This document shows positions 1-6,829 of a stretch of 10,860 nucleotides of DNA, one piece after another. The DNA is taken from assembly GCA_022777455.1 (NCBI GenBank), contig JALFGI010000305.1, positions 1 to 10,860 of the forward strand, read 5' to 3'. The notes below the pieces were generated by a model. The model worked only from the letters and a program-made list of their open reading frames with translations, did not search any database and had not been told where the DNA came from. How positions within the stretch are numbered: the stretch's first letter is position 1; every line of letters starts with the position of its first letter. The stretch is from Clostridiales bacterium. GTDB lineage: Bacteria > Bacillota_A > Clostridia > Oscillospirales > Oscillospiraceae. The translations under genes and the position numbers were made by a program.

Positions 1-211
1 ATACCTCATATTTCTGTTTGAAATGGCATCGGCAATATCTCCATCGCAGATGCCGATATCGGTTATACGGTTTTAAAAAGAACCTTTCGGAACGAAAAAG
101 AACCGCACGAAACCGCAGAAGGGATACACTCTGCGCACCAGCGCGATTGGGTGTAATTCTCCTGCGGTTTCGCATATCTCTTTCCCATTTGAACAAGCCT
201 TGGGAATATCC
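1..211. other. Left-edge stretch without a convincing gene
   Basis: Several short frames are open here on both strands. The longest minus-strand candidate would begin with ATG at 252, overlap the end of the small ORF at 212-388 and stop at 73. Its only purine-rich stretch, GGAGA, lies about 17 bases before the ATG, too far for a good ribosome binding site, and I do not recognise the protein. A second minus frame stays open from about 209 to the window edge with an arginine-rich, Cys-containing translation but no start. I see no promoter, tRNA or terminator. The sequence could be a decayed gene of the mobile element whose remainder lies outside the window. Confidence 0.4.
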
Positions 212-388
212 TTACCTTTCGGACTGTTTCTGCGGGCTATTTTGTCCTTCATAACGCCGACAACTGACGATCTCCGCCCGGAAAGTCTGTTTGCAGTGAT
301 GCCGACAGCTGCGGCAAATGGAGTTGAACTGGATGTGCCCCGCGCGATTGCGGAACAGTTCCCACTCATGCCCTGTGTACTTTTTCAT
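212..388 (-). CDS. Small Cys-rich (possible zinc-finger) protein, 58 aa
   Basis: This short ORF begins MKKYTGHEWE, and the ribosome binding site AGGGAG lies four bases before its ATG, which is why the start at 388 is preferred over the in-frame ATG at 457. The protein has a central CRSCRHHC cluster (Cys25, Cys28, His30, His31, Cys32) and a further Cys43 before a basic tail, the kind of spacing that can bind zinc. Small basic zinc-binding proteins of this size are common accessory genes of phages and integrative elements, where many are DNA-binding, but I recognise no named family. It follows the primase gene on the same strand, separated by 171 bp that hold 9-bp repeats and small palindromes, so it may be the next gene of the same element. 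Function is unknown; it could also be a chance ORF. Confidence 0.4.
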   Translation of the reverse strand: MKKYTGHEWELFRNRAGHIQFNSICRSCRHHCKQTFRAEIVSCRRYEGQNSPQKQSER

Positions 389-559
389 TTTTCTCCCTCT
401 ATATCTGTTGATGAAAACGCCCTGTCCGCGGCTGTGCAGGAAATGCAATAAATGCAATAAAGTCCCCCACGGTAACGATACCGAGCGGTGCCCAATGGCG
501 CAGCGATGATAGACCAGCCCCGTAACGCATTGTCAGCGGCCACTGGCCGCGCAATAAAC
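389..559. other. Repeat- and palindrome-rich spacer downstream of the primase gene
   Basis: This non-coding spacer contains three features. A GC-rich palindrome at 536-550 (GCGGCC, 3-nt loop, GGCCGC) starts ten bases after the primase stop and lacks a T-run. A small hairpin lies at 470-483 (CGGTA, 4-nt loop, TACCG). The 9-bp tandem repeats lie at 435-461. The cluster could be a transcription end, a replication-related site or both; nothing in the sequence decides between them. Confidence 0.45.
435..461. repeat. Three tandem 9-bp units (TGCAATAAA type), inverted copy of 2322-2348
   Basis: The plus strand reads TGCAGGAAA, TGCAATAAA, TGCAATAAA. Read on the other strand, this matches the three units at 2322-2348 inside the primase gene at 25 of 27 positions. 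The two blocks therefore form a long-range inverted repeat about 1.9 kb apart. One block is coding and the other is non-coding, so protein sequence alone does not explain the similarity. Confidence 0.75.
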
Positions 560-2884
560 TCACGAGACTGCCGCTGGATTCACGAGGATGTGTACATCCG
601 CCGGCCTGCCGGTGCCCTGGTATTCGGGCCGGACGATTTTGAGGTAGCCGTACTCCTCCAACAGTTCCAGAATTGAAAACAACTCCTCCGTTTTGGAGAA
701 ATACTTGCCCCGGCAGTTCTGGAACAGCTGGGAGCGCTTGATGTCCATGCTCTGCATTTTGCGGATCTTCGCCCAGACGAATTTTGCCTTTGCGATATTC
801 ACATCCGCACCCATGGTGGAGTAGGCGTGCATAGCGTGGGCCAAGAAATACTTCCCGATTTCGATTGCCCGACCCACCGTTTCCGCAGAGATTTCCTTTT
901 CTCCCGGTGCCATATCCGCGGCATGGAGCAGGCCCGCAATTCTCAGGACAGCGCCAATATACTTTGCCGCCCAGTCCGGGAATATCTGCCCATCCTCGAC
1001 CATGAATCGTTCATGTTCCTCGAAATACCCGGCGATGATTTCCTCCGCCTTTTCTGACAGTACCAGCGTTTCCGGTTCTTCTCCTGTAGGCAGAGCCATC
1101 AGCCGAAAAATCAAATTGCGGTACTTTTCCCGAACTTCGCTGGGGATTCCGGGTGTGCGGAAGGTGCGGCTGCCGATTCGGGAGGTGGGAAAGGAATACA
1201 GGAATCTTGCCAGCAGGCCCCTGCCTACCATGGTGGTGTTTGCCATGATGCAGTCCAGCACATTTGGCTGAACCGTCAGAATTGCCGTCAGGCAGGGATG
1301 GGGAATGTACTCGGCATCCCGGCTCATTCGGTCAACCGAGATAGGATCGCCGCAGTGGGCTTTCAGCCAGGTGTCCAAATTGGCAGAGCTATTGTAGCGT
1401 CCGGCCAGAATGTCGAAGATGCCGCCCTCGGAGGAAATGACGGAAAGGGTGCCGCCGTTGTTGGCCAGCAGGTTCGTCAGCGCCTCACTGGAACAGTCAT
1501 CGGCAAAAAATCTGCGGGACTGTTCCACCGGCATGGCTTCCAATTCGTCCTCCAACTGCTGCAATTCCAGTTCCATTTCCCGGTTCTCTTTGGCTTCCAG
1601 CTTCTTTTTTAGACCGCTGATCTGCCGCTGAAGGGTTTCCCGCTTGCGCGCACTGGTGCGGATTTCTCCTGCATGGTCGGCGTTGTACTGCATTTCGTAG
1701 TCGTAAAGCACCCGGGTCATATCCCGGATAACGCCGGATTTCCGCTCGCCAGGGGCGGCGATGACCAGCGTATACAGATTCAGCGGCTCATAGTATCCCG
1801 GCATTCCCTGCACCCGAAACTTCCCCTGTAAAGCCGTCGCCAGCACCCCTAGCCCGATCACCGCCGCCATTCCGGGAGCCGTCTGGCTGTTTTCGGAAAC
1901 GGCGTTTACATAATCTGCGACGATTGGCGGCAGAGCCGCCACGGGAAAATTGGGCAGTTCTCCGATGGCTGGTGTCAGCGGAATGACAGGCAGAAATACA
2001 GGCTCCACTTCTGCTTTCGGCTCATAAATCTGCGTGCATTTTTGAATCGCGTTCCGGATGGTGATCGCGCCGTAGGTGCTGCCGGACTGGGGCCTGTCCC
2101 ACTTTTCCCGCATGAGGCCGGAGGCGCGGAACAGGCGGTCCACCTGGTTAGCATCCCTGCCTGTCCAGAATGCCAGATGGCTGCAAAGCGCCATGTCCGC
2201 TTCGGACGCCGACTGAAAAGACCCGGTGTCCCCGGAATACAGCTTCCAGAACCGTTCGCCGTTTTTGCTGCTCCGGGCCTTTTCAAGAAGAGCCGCATCG
2301 TCCAGCGTTGGTGTTGCCGACTTTATTGCATTTATTGCATTTGTTGCAGGCCGCACCATAAACCGTTCCAGAACCTCTTTCAGCTCCTCCGTGCGGTCAC
2401 CAAACTCATACCACTGGCAGATATCTCCTGTGAGGGTCACATATTTGCTGGTGGCTCCGGCAACATACACCTCCACCCCGGCTTTGTGATTCATTGTGTA
2501 GTAGCGCTGGCTGTCATACTGGAAATCCTTTGCGAAGAAATACAGGTGCAGCCCCTTTTTGCTGGGGCTGAACTCTGTGTAGGTGTGCATGATCTCCACA
2601 ATGGTTGCCGCCGGTTCCGTGAAATAGCCGCTGTCGGTGACACAGTTGTCCAGATCAATGGCGCACAGCCCGTCAAAGATGCCCAGACCGATGCCGTCAT
2701 ACCCCTGTGCCCGGAGGGCGGTTTCAAAAGGGGCAAAAGTTCCCGGGTCGTTGCTTTTCGCCATCTGCCCGGTGTTGGGATTGTAGGGGACTTTCGTTTT
2801 TCTCCCACCACGCTCTTCCATACGCCAGCAGCAGAATCTGCCTTGCGCCAGAATCTCGGGTGGAACTTCGTGATAGTTGTTCAT
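560..2884 (-). CDS. Primase-polymerase / DUF3987 helicase-like replication protein
   Basis: This 774-residue protein is probably the replication protein of a mobile element. The N-terminal third resembles the primase-polymerase domain of NrS-1-type phage and plasmid proteins: AIDLDNC at residues 75-81 (acidic metal-binding pair Asp77/Asp79), SPSKKGLH at 106-113 and VEVY at 137-140. A linker (about 180-190) follows, then a helical segment (about 205-285) like the helicase-binding region, then a DUF3987 domain (about 315-690). That domain has a P-loop-like APGERKSG at 377-384, a coiled coil at about 410-452 and SSEGG at 484-488. The start MNNYHEV was chosen because AAGGAGA lies just before the ATG; the frame stays open 49 codons further upstream, but without an equally good site. 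The gene is divergent from the regulator at 3230. Domain identity is from family knowledge; polymerase activity is inferred. Confidence 0.85.
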   Translation of the reverse strand: MNNYHEVPPEILAQGRFCCWRMEERGGRKTKVPYNPNTGQMAKSNDPGTFAPFETALRAQGYDGIGLGIFDGLCAIDLDNCVTDSGYFTEPAATIVEIMHTYTEFSPSKKGLHLYFFAKDFQYDSQRYYTMNHKAGVEVYVAGATSKYVTLTGDICQWYEFGDRTEELKEVLERFMVRPATNAINAIKSATPTLDDAALLEKARSSKNGERFWKLYSGDTGSFQSASEADMALCSHLAFWTGRDANQVDRLFRASGLMREKWDRPQSGSTYGAITIRNAIQKCTQIYEPKAEVEPVFLPVIPLTPAIGELPNFPVAALPPIVADYVNAVSENSQTAPGMAAVIGLGVLATALQGKFRVQGMPGYYEPLNLYTLVIAAPGERKSGVIRDMTRVLYDYEMQYNADHAGEIRTSARKRETLQRQISGLKKKLEAKENREMELELQQLEDELEAMPVEQSRRFFADDCSSEALTNLLANNGGTLSVISSEGGIFDILAGRYNSSANLDTWLKAHCGDPISVDRMSRDAEYIPHPCLTAILTVQPNVLDCIMANTTMVGRGLLARFLYSFPTSRIGSRTFRTPGIPSEVREKYRNLIFRLMALPTGEEPETLVLSEKAEEIIAGYFEEHERFMVEDGQIFPDWAAKYIGAVLRIAGLLHAADMAPGEKEISAETVGRAIEIGKYFLAHAMHAYSTMGADVNIAKAKFVWAKIRKMQSMDIKRSQLFQNCRGKYFSKTEELFSILELLEEYGYLKIVRPEYQGTGRPADVHILVNPAAVS
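2322..2348. repeat. Three tandem 9-bp units inside the primase gene
   Basis: The plus strand reads TTTATTGCA, TTTATTGCA, TTTGTTGCA. On the coding strand these units encode Ala-Thr-Asn, Ala-Ile-Asn and Ala-Ile-Lys (about residues 180-188), in the linker between the primase-polymerase and helicase-binding regions. The block is the inverted partner of 435-461. Because 9 bp is three codons, unit number could vary without breaking the frame. Confidence 0.75.
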
Positions 2885-3056
2885 GCTTGATCTCCTTTTC
2901 AAAATCGTATGTATGCCGTTCTGCCCGAACCAGTTCCTGCCCGGTGTTTCACCCGGCGTTTTCTCCTCCTTGGCACGCTCATTTCTCACCGCGATGCTTC
3001 CCCGGAGGACATATCCCTTTCGGACGGTCATTCAATTTTCAAGCTTCACCCGTAGT

Positions 3057-3084
3057 CCCGAATGCGGGTTTTGTTGCATTCGGG
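3057..3084. repeat. 9-bp inverted repeat, 10-nt loop
   Basis: CCCGAATGC at 3057-3065 is the exact reverse complement of GCATTCGGG at 3076-3084. Neither strand has a T-run after it, so it is not a standard intrinsic terminator. Its position between two divergent element genes suits a protein-binding site or a structured leader of the primase transcript. Confidence 0.5.
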
Positions 3085-3118
3085 CAAGCAACTCTGTCCG
3101 TATTCTACAACATAAAAA

Positions 3119-3155
3119 GGCCGTTTCCCGGATATCCGAAAGGATGGAAACAGCC
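3119..3155 (-). terminator. Rho-independent terminator-like hairpin on the minus strand
   Basis: Read on the minus strand, GGCTGTTTCC pairs with GGAAACGGCC as a 10-bp stem with one G-U pair. The 17-nt loop can itself fold, and the stem is followed at once by TTTTT. The orientation points toward the primase gene. It would therefore stop antisense transcripts leaving the regulator gene, or attenuate a transcript that starts upstream of the primase. Confidence 0.5.
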
Positions 3156-3173
3156 TGTGATATTCAGAATTTC

Positions 3174-3200
3174 CACGCTTATAGACAAGCGTGTTATAAT
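3174..3200 (+). promoter_or_regulatory. Regulator promoter with overlapping inverted-repeat operator
   Basis: CACGCTT at 3174-3180 and AAGCGTG at 3187-3193 form a perfect 7-bp inverted repeat with a 6-nt spacer. The right arm ends on the TG of an extended -10 element, TGTTATAAT, at 3192-3200. The -35 region is poor, as is usual for extended -10 promoters. A repressor bound here would block the promoter, so autoregulation by the adjacent helix-turn-helix protein is the natural reading. Confidence 0.6.
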
Positions 3201-3229
3201 GGAAGAAAAGAATGAAAGGGCGTGTTGTT

Positions 3230-4081
3230 GTGAATACGAAGCTTACAACACAGGAAAAACTGAAGGACCTGCGGGTGGAACGGCACCTGACTTTGGAGCA
3301 GCTTGCGGAAGAAACCGGCATTTCCAAATCCGCACTGGGCAAGTATGAATCCGATGATTTCAAGGACATCAGCCCCTTCAGCATCGTCACCCTGGCGAAA
3401 TTCTACGGCGTGTCCACGGACTATCTGCTGGGACTGACGGAAACAAAAAATCGCTCAAACACAGACCTGCACGATCTGCATTTGAGTGATGAAATGATTG
3501 ATCTTCTAAAAAGCGGAAAGCTCAACAACCGCCTGTTGTCTGAGATCGCTTTGCACAAAGACTTCCAGCGCTTTCTGGTGGACATAGAGATCTTTGTTGA
3601 CCGGATTGCGGACATGCGTATCAATGACATGAACGCAATTCTGGAAGCCTCCCGGCGGCAGGTGATGGAGAAGCACGATCCCAGAGAAAACGATCTTTAC
3701 CTGCGTACGCTGGAGCTGGCGCAGGTCAGCGAGGAAAACTACTTTGCCCATGTGGTGCACAAGGACATCGACGGCATTATGCAGGACATCCGGGAAGCTC
3801 ACAAAAAGGATTTCACGACCGCCGACACGGAATCCTCAGTGAAGGAAGTTCAGAAACAGCTGGAAGAAGTCATGAACTACGAGGGCAGTGCGGAAGAAAA
3901 GAAGGCCCGTCTATTCCTGTCCACGTTGGGGATTGACTACGACAAGCTGTCTCCGGAAGAATTTGTGACTCTGATCGAGATTCTCAAAAAGTCCGCTCAC
4001 ATGAAGAATCCCAACAATATGCGCGGGAAAGCTGTGCCGTATGTAGTGCACGGGAAAGGAAACCGGAAGAAGCGCAAGTGA
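3230..4081 (+). CDS. Cro/C1-type helix-turn-helix regulator of the mobile element
   Basis: This cytoplasmic DNA-binding protein has an N-terminal Cro/C1-type helix-turn-helix: QEKLKDLRVERHLTLEQLAE, then TGISKSALGKYE, then YGVSTDYLLGLT. A long helical C-terminal region of about 200 residues with a Lys/Arg-rich tail (GNRKKRK) follows. The C-terminal part is not a LexA/CI peptidase, as I see no Ser-Lys protease motif. The start is taken as GTG at 3230, with AAAGGG nine bases upstream. The in-frame ATG at 3212 (preceded by GGAAG) would add six residues, but the predicted transcript start near 3207 would leave it almost no leader. The gene faces away from the primase, and its promoter overlaps an operator, so it probably represses itself and perhaps neighbouring element genes. 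The identity as a helix-turn-helix protein is firm; its targets are inferred. Confidence 0.85.
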   Translation: MNTKLTTQEKLKDLRVERHLTLEQLAEETGISKSALGKYESDDFKDISPFSIVTLAKFYGVSTDYLLGLTETKNRSNTDLHDLHLSDEMIDLLKSGKLNNRLLSEIALHKDFQRFLVDIEIFVDRIADMRINDMNAILEASRRQVMEKHDPRENDLYLRTLELAQVSEENYFAHVVHKDIDGIMQDIREAHKKDFTTADTESSVKEVQKQLEEVMNYEGSAEEKKARLFLSTLGIDYDKLSPEEFVTLIEILKKSAHMKNPNNMRGKAVPYVVHGKGNRKKRK

Positions 4082-4090
4082 TTCTTTCCT

Positions 4091-4243
4091 GAAAACACGC
4101 GGTTTTCTCGTATTCAAAATACGGAGTGACAAAAGTCGCAAGCAGTGTCTGGGTGCTACCCAGCCGCATTTTCGCTTGTTGGGGGATTCCCCAAGCCCAA
4201 GATCAGAACAGGGTTCTGGCCGCGCATTTTGCAAATGCTTTTT
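4091..4243. other. Array of six short hairpins; possible orphan transfer origin (oriT) or single-strand origin
   Basis: Six perfect 6-bp inverted repeats with 3- to 5-nt loops follow one another: GAAAAC/GTTTTC (4091-4107), CGTATT/AATACG (4109-4123), CTGGGT/ACCCAG (4149-4163), TTGGGG/CCCCAA (4179-4194), CAGAAC/GTTCTG (4204-4218) and GCATTT/AAATGC (4224-4238), the last followed by TTTTT. The layout, together with the block GGAGTGACAAAAGTCGC at 4124-4140, reminds me of the region upstream of mobC/relaxase genes in Firmicutes mobilizable elements, but that link is from memory. No relaxase gene lies nearby. After the last hairpin comes a ribosome-binding-like GGAAGGA at 4248-4254, with no long ORF behind it. 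Confidence 0.45.
4224..4243 (+). terminator. Weak intrinsic terminator candidate
   Basis: GCATTT, loop TGC, AAATGC, then TTTTT. The stem is short and AT-rich. It would be the first T-run-bearing hairpin after the regulator gene and may end its transcript. It is also the last member of the hairpin array. Confidence 0.35.
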
Positions 4244-4325
4244 GTGTGGAAGGAACAACATTGTTGGTAGGCATCGGCAAGTTCAGGAAAAAACTGTTTT
4301 TCACAATTCATCAAGGTGAATAGAG

Positions 4326-4366
4326 CAATAGAAGGGTGCCGCAAAAACCGCAGCACCCTTCTATTG
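4326..4366 (-). terminator. 14-bp perfect hairpin, gene-end terminator
   Basis: CAATAGAAGGGTGC at 4326-4339 and GCACCCTTCTATTG at 4353-4366 pair perfectly around a 13-nt loop. On the minus strand the stem starts directly after a TAA stop (4369-4367) of the out-of-frame extension behind the HNH gene. There is no clean T-run on either side, so it may work as a bidirectional barrier or processing end. Confidence 0.55.
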
Positions 4367-4525
4367 TTAGTCGAGCAGTGTATCCTCAGTAACAATATCG
4401 CTGTCATCTATCAACGACATTTGAACATATTGCTCGTCTGTATGATCCGTTTTCCCGGAATATTTGATTAGATGATACCCCCAAAAATGTGCCAGAGTCC
4501 GACTGATTCCGCAAAATGGACAGGT
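4367..4525 (-). pseudogene. Out-of-frame extension behind the HNH gene (CPFCG segment)
   Basis: After the HNH stop at 4525-4527 the minus strand stays open in the -1 frame for 53 codons to TAA at 4367. The frame itself is open from 4597 but has no ATG, GTG or TTG start. Its translation begins VTCPFCGISRTLAHFWGYH and ends in an acidic tail, EDTLLD. The C-x2-C-x7-H-x4-H spacing is plausible for a small zinc site, and the composition looks coding rather than random. The stop falls exactly at a strong hairpin, as expected for the true end of a gene. Possible explanations are a frameshift that detached the tail from the HNH protein, the remains of a separate gene, or a sequencing error. Confidence 0.45.
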
Positions 4526-5361
4526 TACTTCAAGTGAAGATTTAATCTCAGCCCTTCGACATAACCGTTTGGATAACGGAATGTCTTGCTTGAAAAATCA
4601 AAGATGGGATTTCGATCATGGATAATCCCATGATGGTTTGGGCAGAGAATCATAATATTACTGGCGTTGTTGTTAAGACTTTTAACAAAGTAGTCGATGT
4701 GATGTGCATGTATTAGATTAGAACCGTATGGCTCCCCGATATATTGCCCGCAAATCTGGCATCGATATCCATAGGCGGCCTTGAGATCTTGACTGATCGT
4801 CTTCGTCATATGTCTGACTTTGCACACTCTGGTTCGCAGGTAAATACTTGCCGTGTCATCCGTGCCATCCAGAAGTCCCTCAGCAGTTTTTTCTCCCAGT
4901 GCGGCAAGCTCTGTTGTTTCCTCTCGGAACTCAGTATTGGGTATGCACTCAACCAGAAGTTCTCCGGGTATATTTGTGGAGTAAATTGATAGAAATTCTT
5001 TTTGATCTTCCGCCAAGTTGGAAATCCGCCCATTACCTGTGATTAGCTTCTGCTCTGCAATGCGCGAATCAGTGTAAGAGAATATCTCACGAAATTTAGA
5101 AACGATTGGGCTTTTTCTTCCATATCGAATCTGTAGTAAGTCTCCATGATTTGGATATCGCTTCTCGTTGAATTGGATATTCGTCATCACCGCGGAATAT
5201 CGAGTTCCATCAATCCAGATGCAAATTGGCCGTTTTTGCCCCCGTGCAAGGGTAAAACCAAGACCAGATAGCAGTTGATCTTGATATAAAAGCGGAATCG
5301 TGAAGCCTTCGGTCAAAACAGACTGATCTACTGCTTTGTAAAATACAACTTGGCTTGGCAT
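4525..5361 (-). CDS. HNH endonuclease
   Basis: This 278-residue protein is predicted to be a metal-dependent DNA nuclease. The C-terminal third carries the HNH/zinc-ribbon signature: CQIC (Cys201, Cys204), HAHHID at 218-223, NNASNI at 231-236 and CPNHH at 240-244, followed by GIIHD. The N-terminal ~180 residues form a separate domain that I do not recognise; in related HNH proteins such a domain often recognises DNA, for example in restriction enzymes. No methyltransferase gene is in the window, so it is not an obvious type II restriction pair; methyl-directed or standalone defence roles remain possible. The ATG at 5361 is preceded by GGGGG with seven bases of spacing. The upstream neighbour on the same strand is the AlbA_2 regulator, separated by a hairpin and a motif shared between the two promoter regions. 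The nuclease fold is well supported; the target is unknown. Confidence 0.85.
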   Translation of the reverse strand: MPSQVVFYKAVDQSVLTEGFTIPLLYQDQLLSGLGFTLARGQKRPICIWIDGTRYSAVMTNIQFNEKRYPNHGDLLQIRYGRKSPIVSKFREIFSYTDSRIAEQKLITGNGRISNLAEDQKEFLSIYSTNIPGELLVECIPNTEFREETTELAALGEKTAEGLLDGTDDTASIYLRTRVCKVRHMTKTISQDLKAAYGYRCQICGQYIGEPYGSNLIHAHHIDYFVKSLNNNASNIMILCPNHHGIIHDRNPIFDFSSKTFRYPNGYVEGLRLNLHLK

Positions 5362-5378
5362 ACCATTGCCCCCATCTC

Positions 5379-5391
5379 TATTCTAATGTAA
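5379..5391 (-). promoter_or_regulatory. Promoter-region motif shared with 6830-6842
   Basis: On the minus strand the sequence reads TTACATTAGAATA, 17 bases before the HNH start. Twelve of its 13 bases recur at the same kind of position before the AlbA_2 regulator gene. It includes TAGAAT, a possible -10 box. A common promoter or a common operator would both fit. Confidence 0.4.
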
Positions 5392-5441
5392 TTAGCGGGG
5401 AAATTCTACGAGAGCGTGTGATGAGCAGGAAAGCGACCTGT

Positions 5442-5464
5442 CTGCTGCCGAAAGGCGGCAGCAG
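5442..5464 (-). terminator. 9-bp hairpin at the end of the AlbA_2 regulator gene
   Basis: CTGCTGCCG and CGGCAGCAG pair perfectly around a 5-nt loop, starting two bases after the regulator's stop codon on the minus strand. No T-run follows. It probably marks the transcript end and separates this gene from the HNH gene. Confidence 0.5.
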
Positions 5465-5466
5465 GA

Positions 5467-6801
5467 TTACTTATTTTCAAAATATCGGAGATTCTTTCCT
5501 TTCCCCTGTTTGGTCAGCACGCCGTCATCCACCAGTTCGCGCAGGAGCAGGATCGCGGTGGATTGGGAAATGCCCAGAGCTGCTTCTACATCCGTGCGGA
5601 CAAATGATCCTTTGGCGCGGCATAGAGCCAGGACTGCATGAATCCGGCTCTCTTTCTTCTCGGCGCTGGTTGCTCCCTGATTCCTTCCGGCACTCTTTGG
5701 TACCTGATGCTCTGAGCGGAAATTGCTGTTCGGCAGGGTGATCTTAAAGGCATTGTCTGTTGTCTCAATGAACGGTTTTCTATCATAATCGTCATAGGCT
5801 TCGTTGATTTTCAGAATGCCGGTTCCGTAAGCCTCGATCAAGCGCAGTCGATAGAATACATTTGCCAAATTCTGATTCCGCAGAACCGAAATGCCTAATT
5901 TCACATCGTCCAGCGTAATGCCCTTGACCAACCCGCCGATCGTAACAAATTCCATTCGATCTTCAAAAATGCTGATCAGCGTGGAGCCGCGAAAGGAATA
6001 ATCCCGGTGCACAATCGCGTTCAGCAGAGCTTCCCGAACGGCTTCCGGCGGATAATCGCGCATATCCACCCGGTCAAGGCCCGAAAACTCTGCCCGGGTA
6101 CGGTTATAACGGTCAATATACGCAAAGGCTTCATTCAGCTGTCCCAGAATTGAGCCGGACAGTTCACACCGGTCTTTGAATACGGTTTTTTTGCTGCCCT
6201 CAAATACGGCCAGCTTTATCGTATGCGTACATTGGTCAGACAGCAGAAATGCCAAATTGGTGTAGTTGTCGTCATCACCAATCAGATGCAGCGTTCGCAT
6301 TTGCGATTTTCCAAACGCAACCTTGCGCTTTTTGAAGAAAGCAGCTGCCTCGTCGAATGTCAGGTTCTGATTCAGCGAGCGGGCCGATTCATAGCTGTCA
6401 CCGCTGGTTTCTTTGATCATGTTCAGAATTGCCGCATCCGTTGCAGGAACCGTGGAGGCACCTTGACGAACATAGACCCCTTCCGGGCGAATTCCTTTGC
6501 CGTGGAGATAATAAGGTCTCGCGGTGCCTCTCTGAACGGTTACGGAAACAATGGGCTTTCCCTCCATTACTTCATTCCGGCACTCCACAAACATCGTAAT
6601 ATCCGGCCGCACTGCATCCCGAACGGCATTCGTAACACGCAGCATGGTATCGTCCACATTTTGAACGCCGCATACACTGCCGTCATCGTTGATTCCAATA
6701 TAAAGTGTGCCTCCATCACTATTGGCAAAGGCAACAACGGTGTTTTTGATATCGTCAACATATTCCCGCTTGAATTCAGTTGTCTTGTTTTCCATCAACA
6801 T
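5467..6801 (-). CDS. AlbA_2 (Schlafen-like) / HATPase_c_4 transcriptional regulator
   Basis: This 444-residue cytoplasmic protein has three parts. An N-terminal Schlafen/AlbA_2 domain (about 5-125) shows TEFKREY, then FANSDGGTLYIGINDDG. A middle segment leads to an ATPase-like HATPase_c_4 domain (about 240-355), with PPEAVREALLNAIVHRDYS and EAYGTGI. A C-terminal winged helix (about 385-444) is followed by no further domain. Proteins with this layout are annotated as putative transcriptional regulators; AlbA_2 domains also occur in prokaryotic immune proteins. The start at ATG 6801 has GGGGG seven bases upstream; ATG at 6795 and TTG at 6825 are alternatives. It has its own promoter at 6848-6875 and lies upstream of the HNH gene on the same strand, divergent from the lipoprotein gene. 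Domain calls are firm, while regulation of either neighbour is inferred. Confidence 0.85.
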   Translation of the reverse strand: MLMENKTTEFKREYVDDIKNTVVAFANSDGGTLYIGINDDGSVCGVQNVDDTMLRVTNAVRDAVRPDITMFVECRNEVMEGKPIVSVTVQRGTARPYYLHGKGIRPEGVYVRQGASTVPATDAAILNMIKETSGDSYESARSLNQNLTFDEAAAFFKKRKVAFGKSQMRTLHLIGDDDNYTNLAFLLSDQCTHTIKLAVFEGSKKTVFKDRCELSGSILGQLNEAFAYIDRYNRTRAEFSGLDRVDMRDYPPEAVREALLNAIVHRDYSFRGSTLISIFEDRMEFVTIGGLVKGITLDDVKLGISVLRNQNLANVFYRLRLIEAYGTGILKINEAYDDYDRKPFIETTDNAFKITLPNSNFRSEHQVPKSAGRNQGATSAEKKESRIHAVLALCRAKGSFVRTDVEAALGISQSTAILLLRELVDDGVLTKQGKGKNLRYFENK

Positions 6802-6829
6802 AGGCCCGCCCCCAGCTAATTCCAATCAT

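Larger units (their letters stand above)
2885..3211. promoter_or_regulatory. Divergent intergenic region between primase and regulator
   Basis: This 327-bp region separates the divergent primase and regulator genes. It contains the primase ribosome binding site (AAGGAG near 2895 on the minus strand) and a 9-bp perfect inverted repeat CCCGAATGC/GCATTCGGG with a 10-nt loop at 3057-3084. It also holds a terminator-like hairpin at 3119-3155 and the regulator's operator and promoter at 3174-3200. I found no clear sigma-A promoter for the primase. In-frame codons upstream of the primase start (to 3031) are open but carry no recognisable domain. Confidence 0.55.

Noticed and set aside
73..252. Minus-strand 59-codon frame starting at ATG 252
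   Set aside because: Its ribosome binding site is too distant, it overlaps the better-supported small ORF, and the translation is unrecognised.
435..461. CRISPR array
   Set aside because: The repeat unit is only 9 bp and contiguous, with no spacers and no cas genes.
2042..2890. 282-codon plus-strand frame opposite the primase gene
   Set aside because: It has no ribosome binding site or recognisable domain; the minus strand carries clear primase motifs.
2885..3031. In-frame 49-codon extension of the primase upstream of MNNYHEV
   Set aside because: The ATG at 2884 has an excellent AAGGAGA at proper spacing, and the extension carries no recognisable domain motif.
4261..4323. Possible 20-codon peptide starting with TTG after GGAAGGA
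   Set aside because: It is very short, begins with a rare start codon and has no known relative; the ribosome-binding-like sequence is more likely a leftover from a lost gene.
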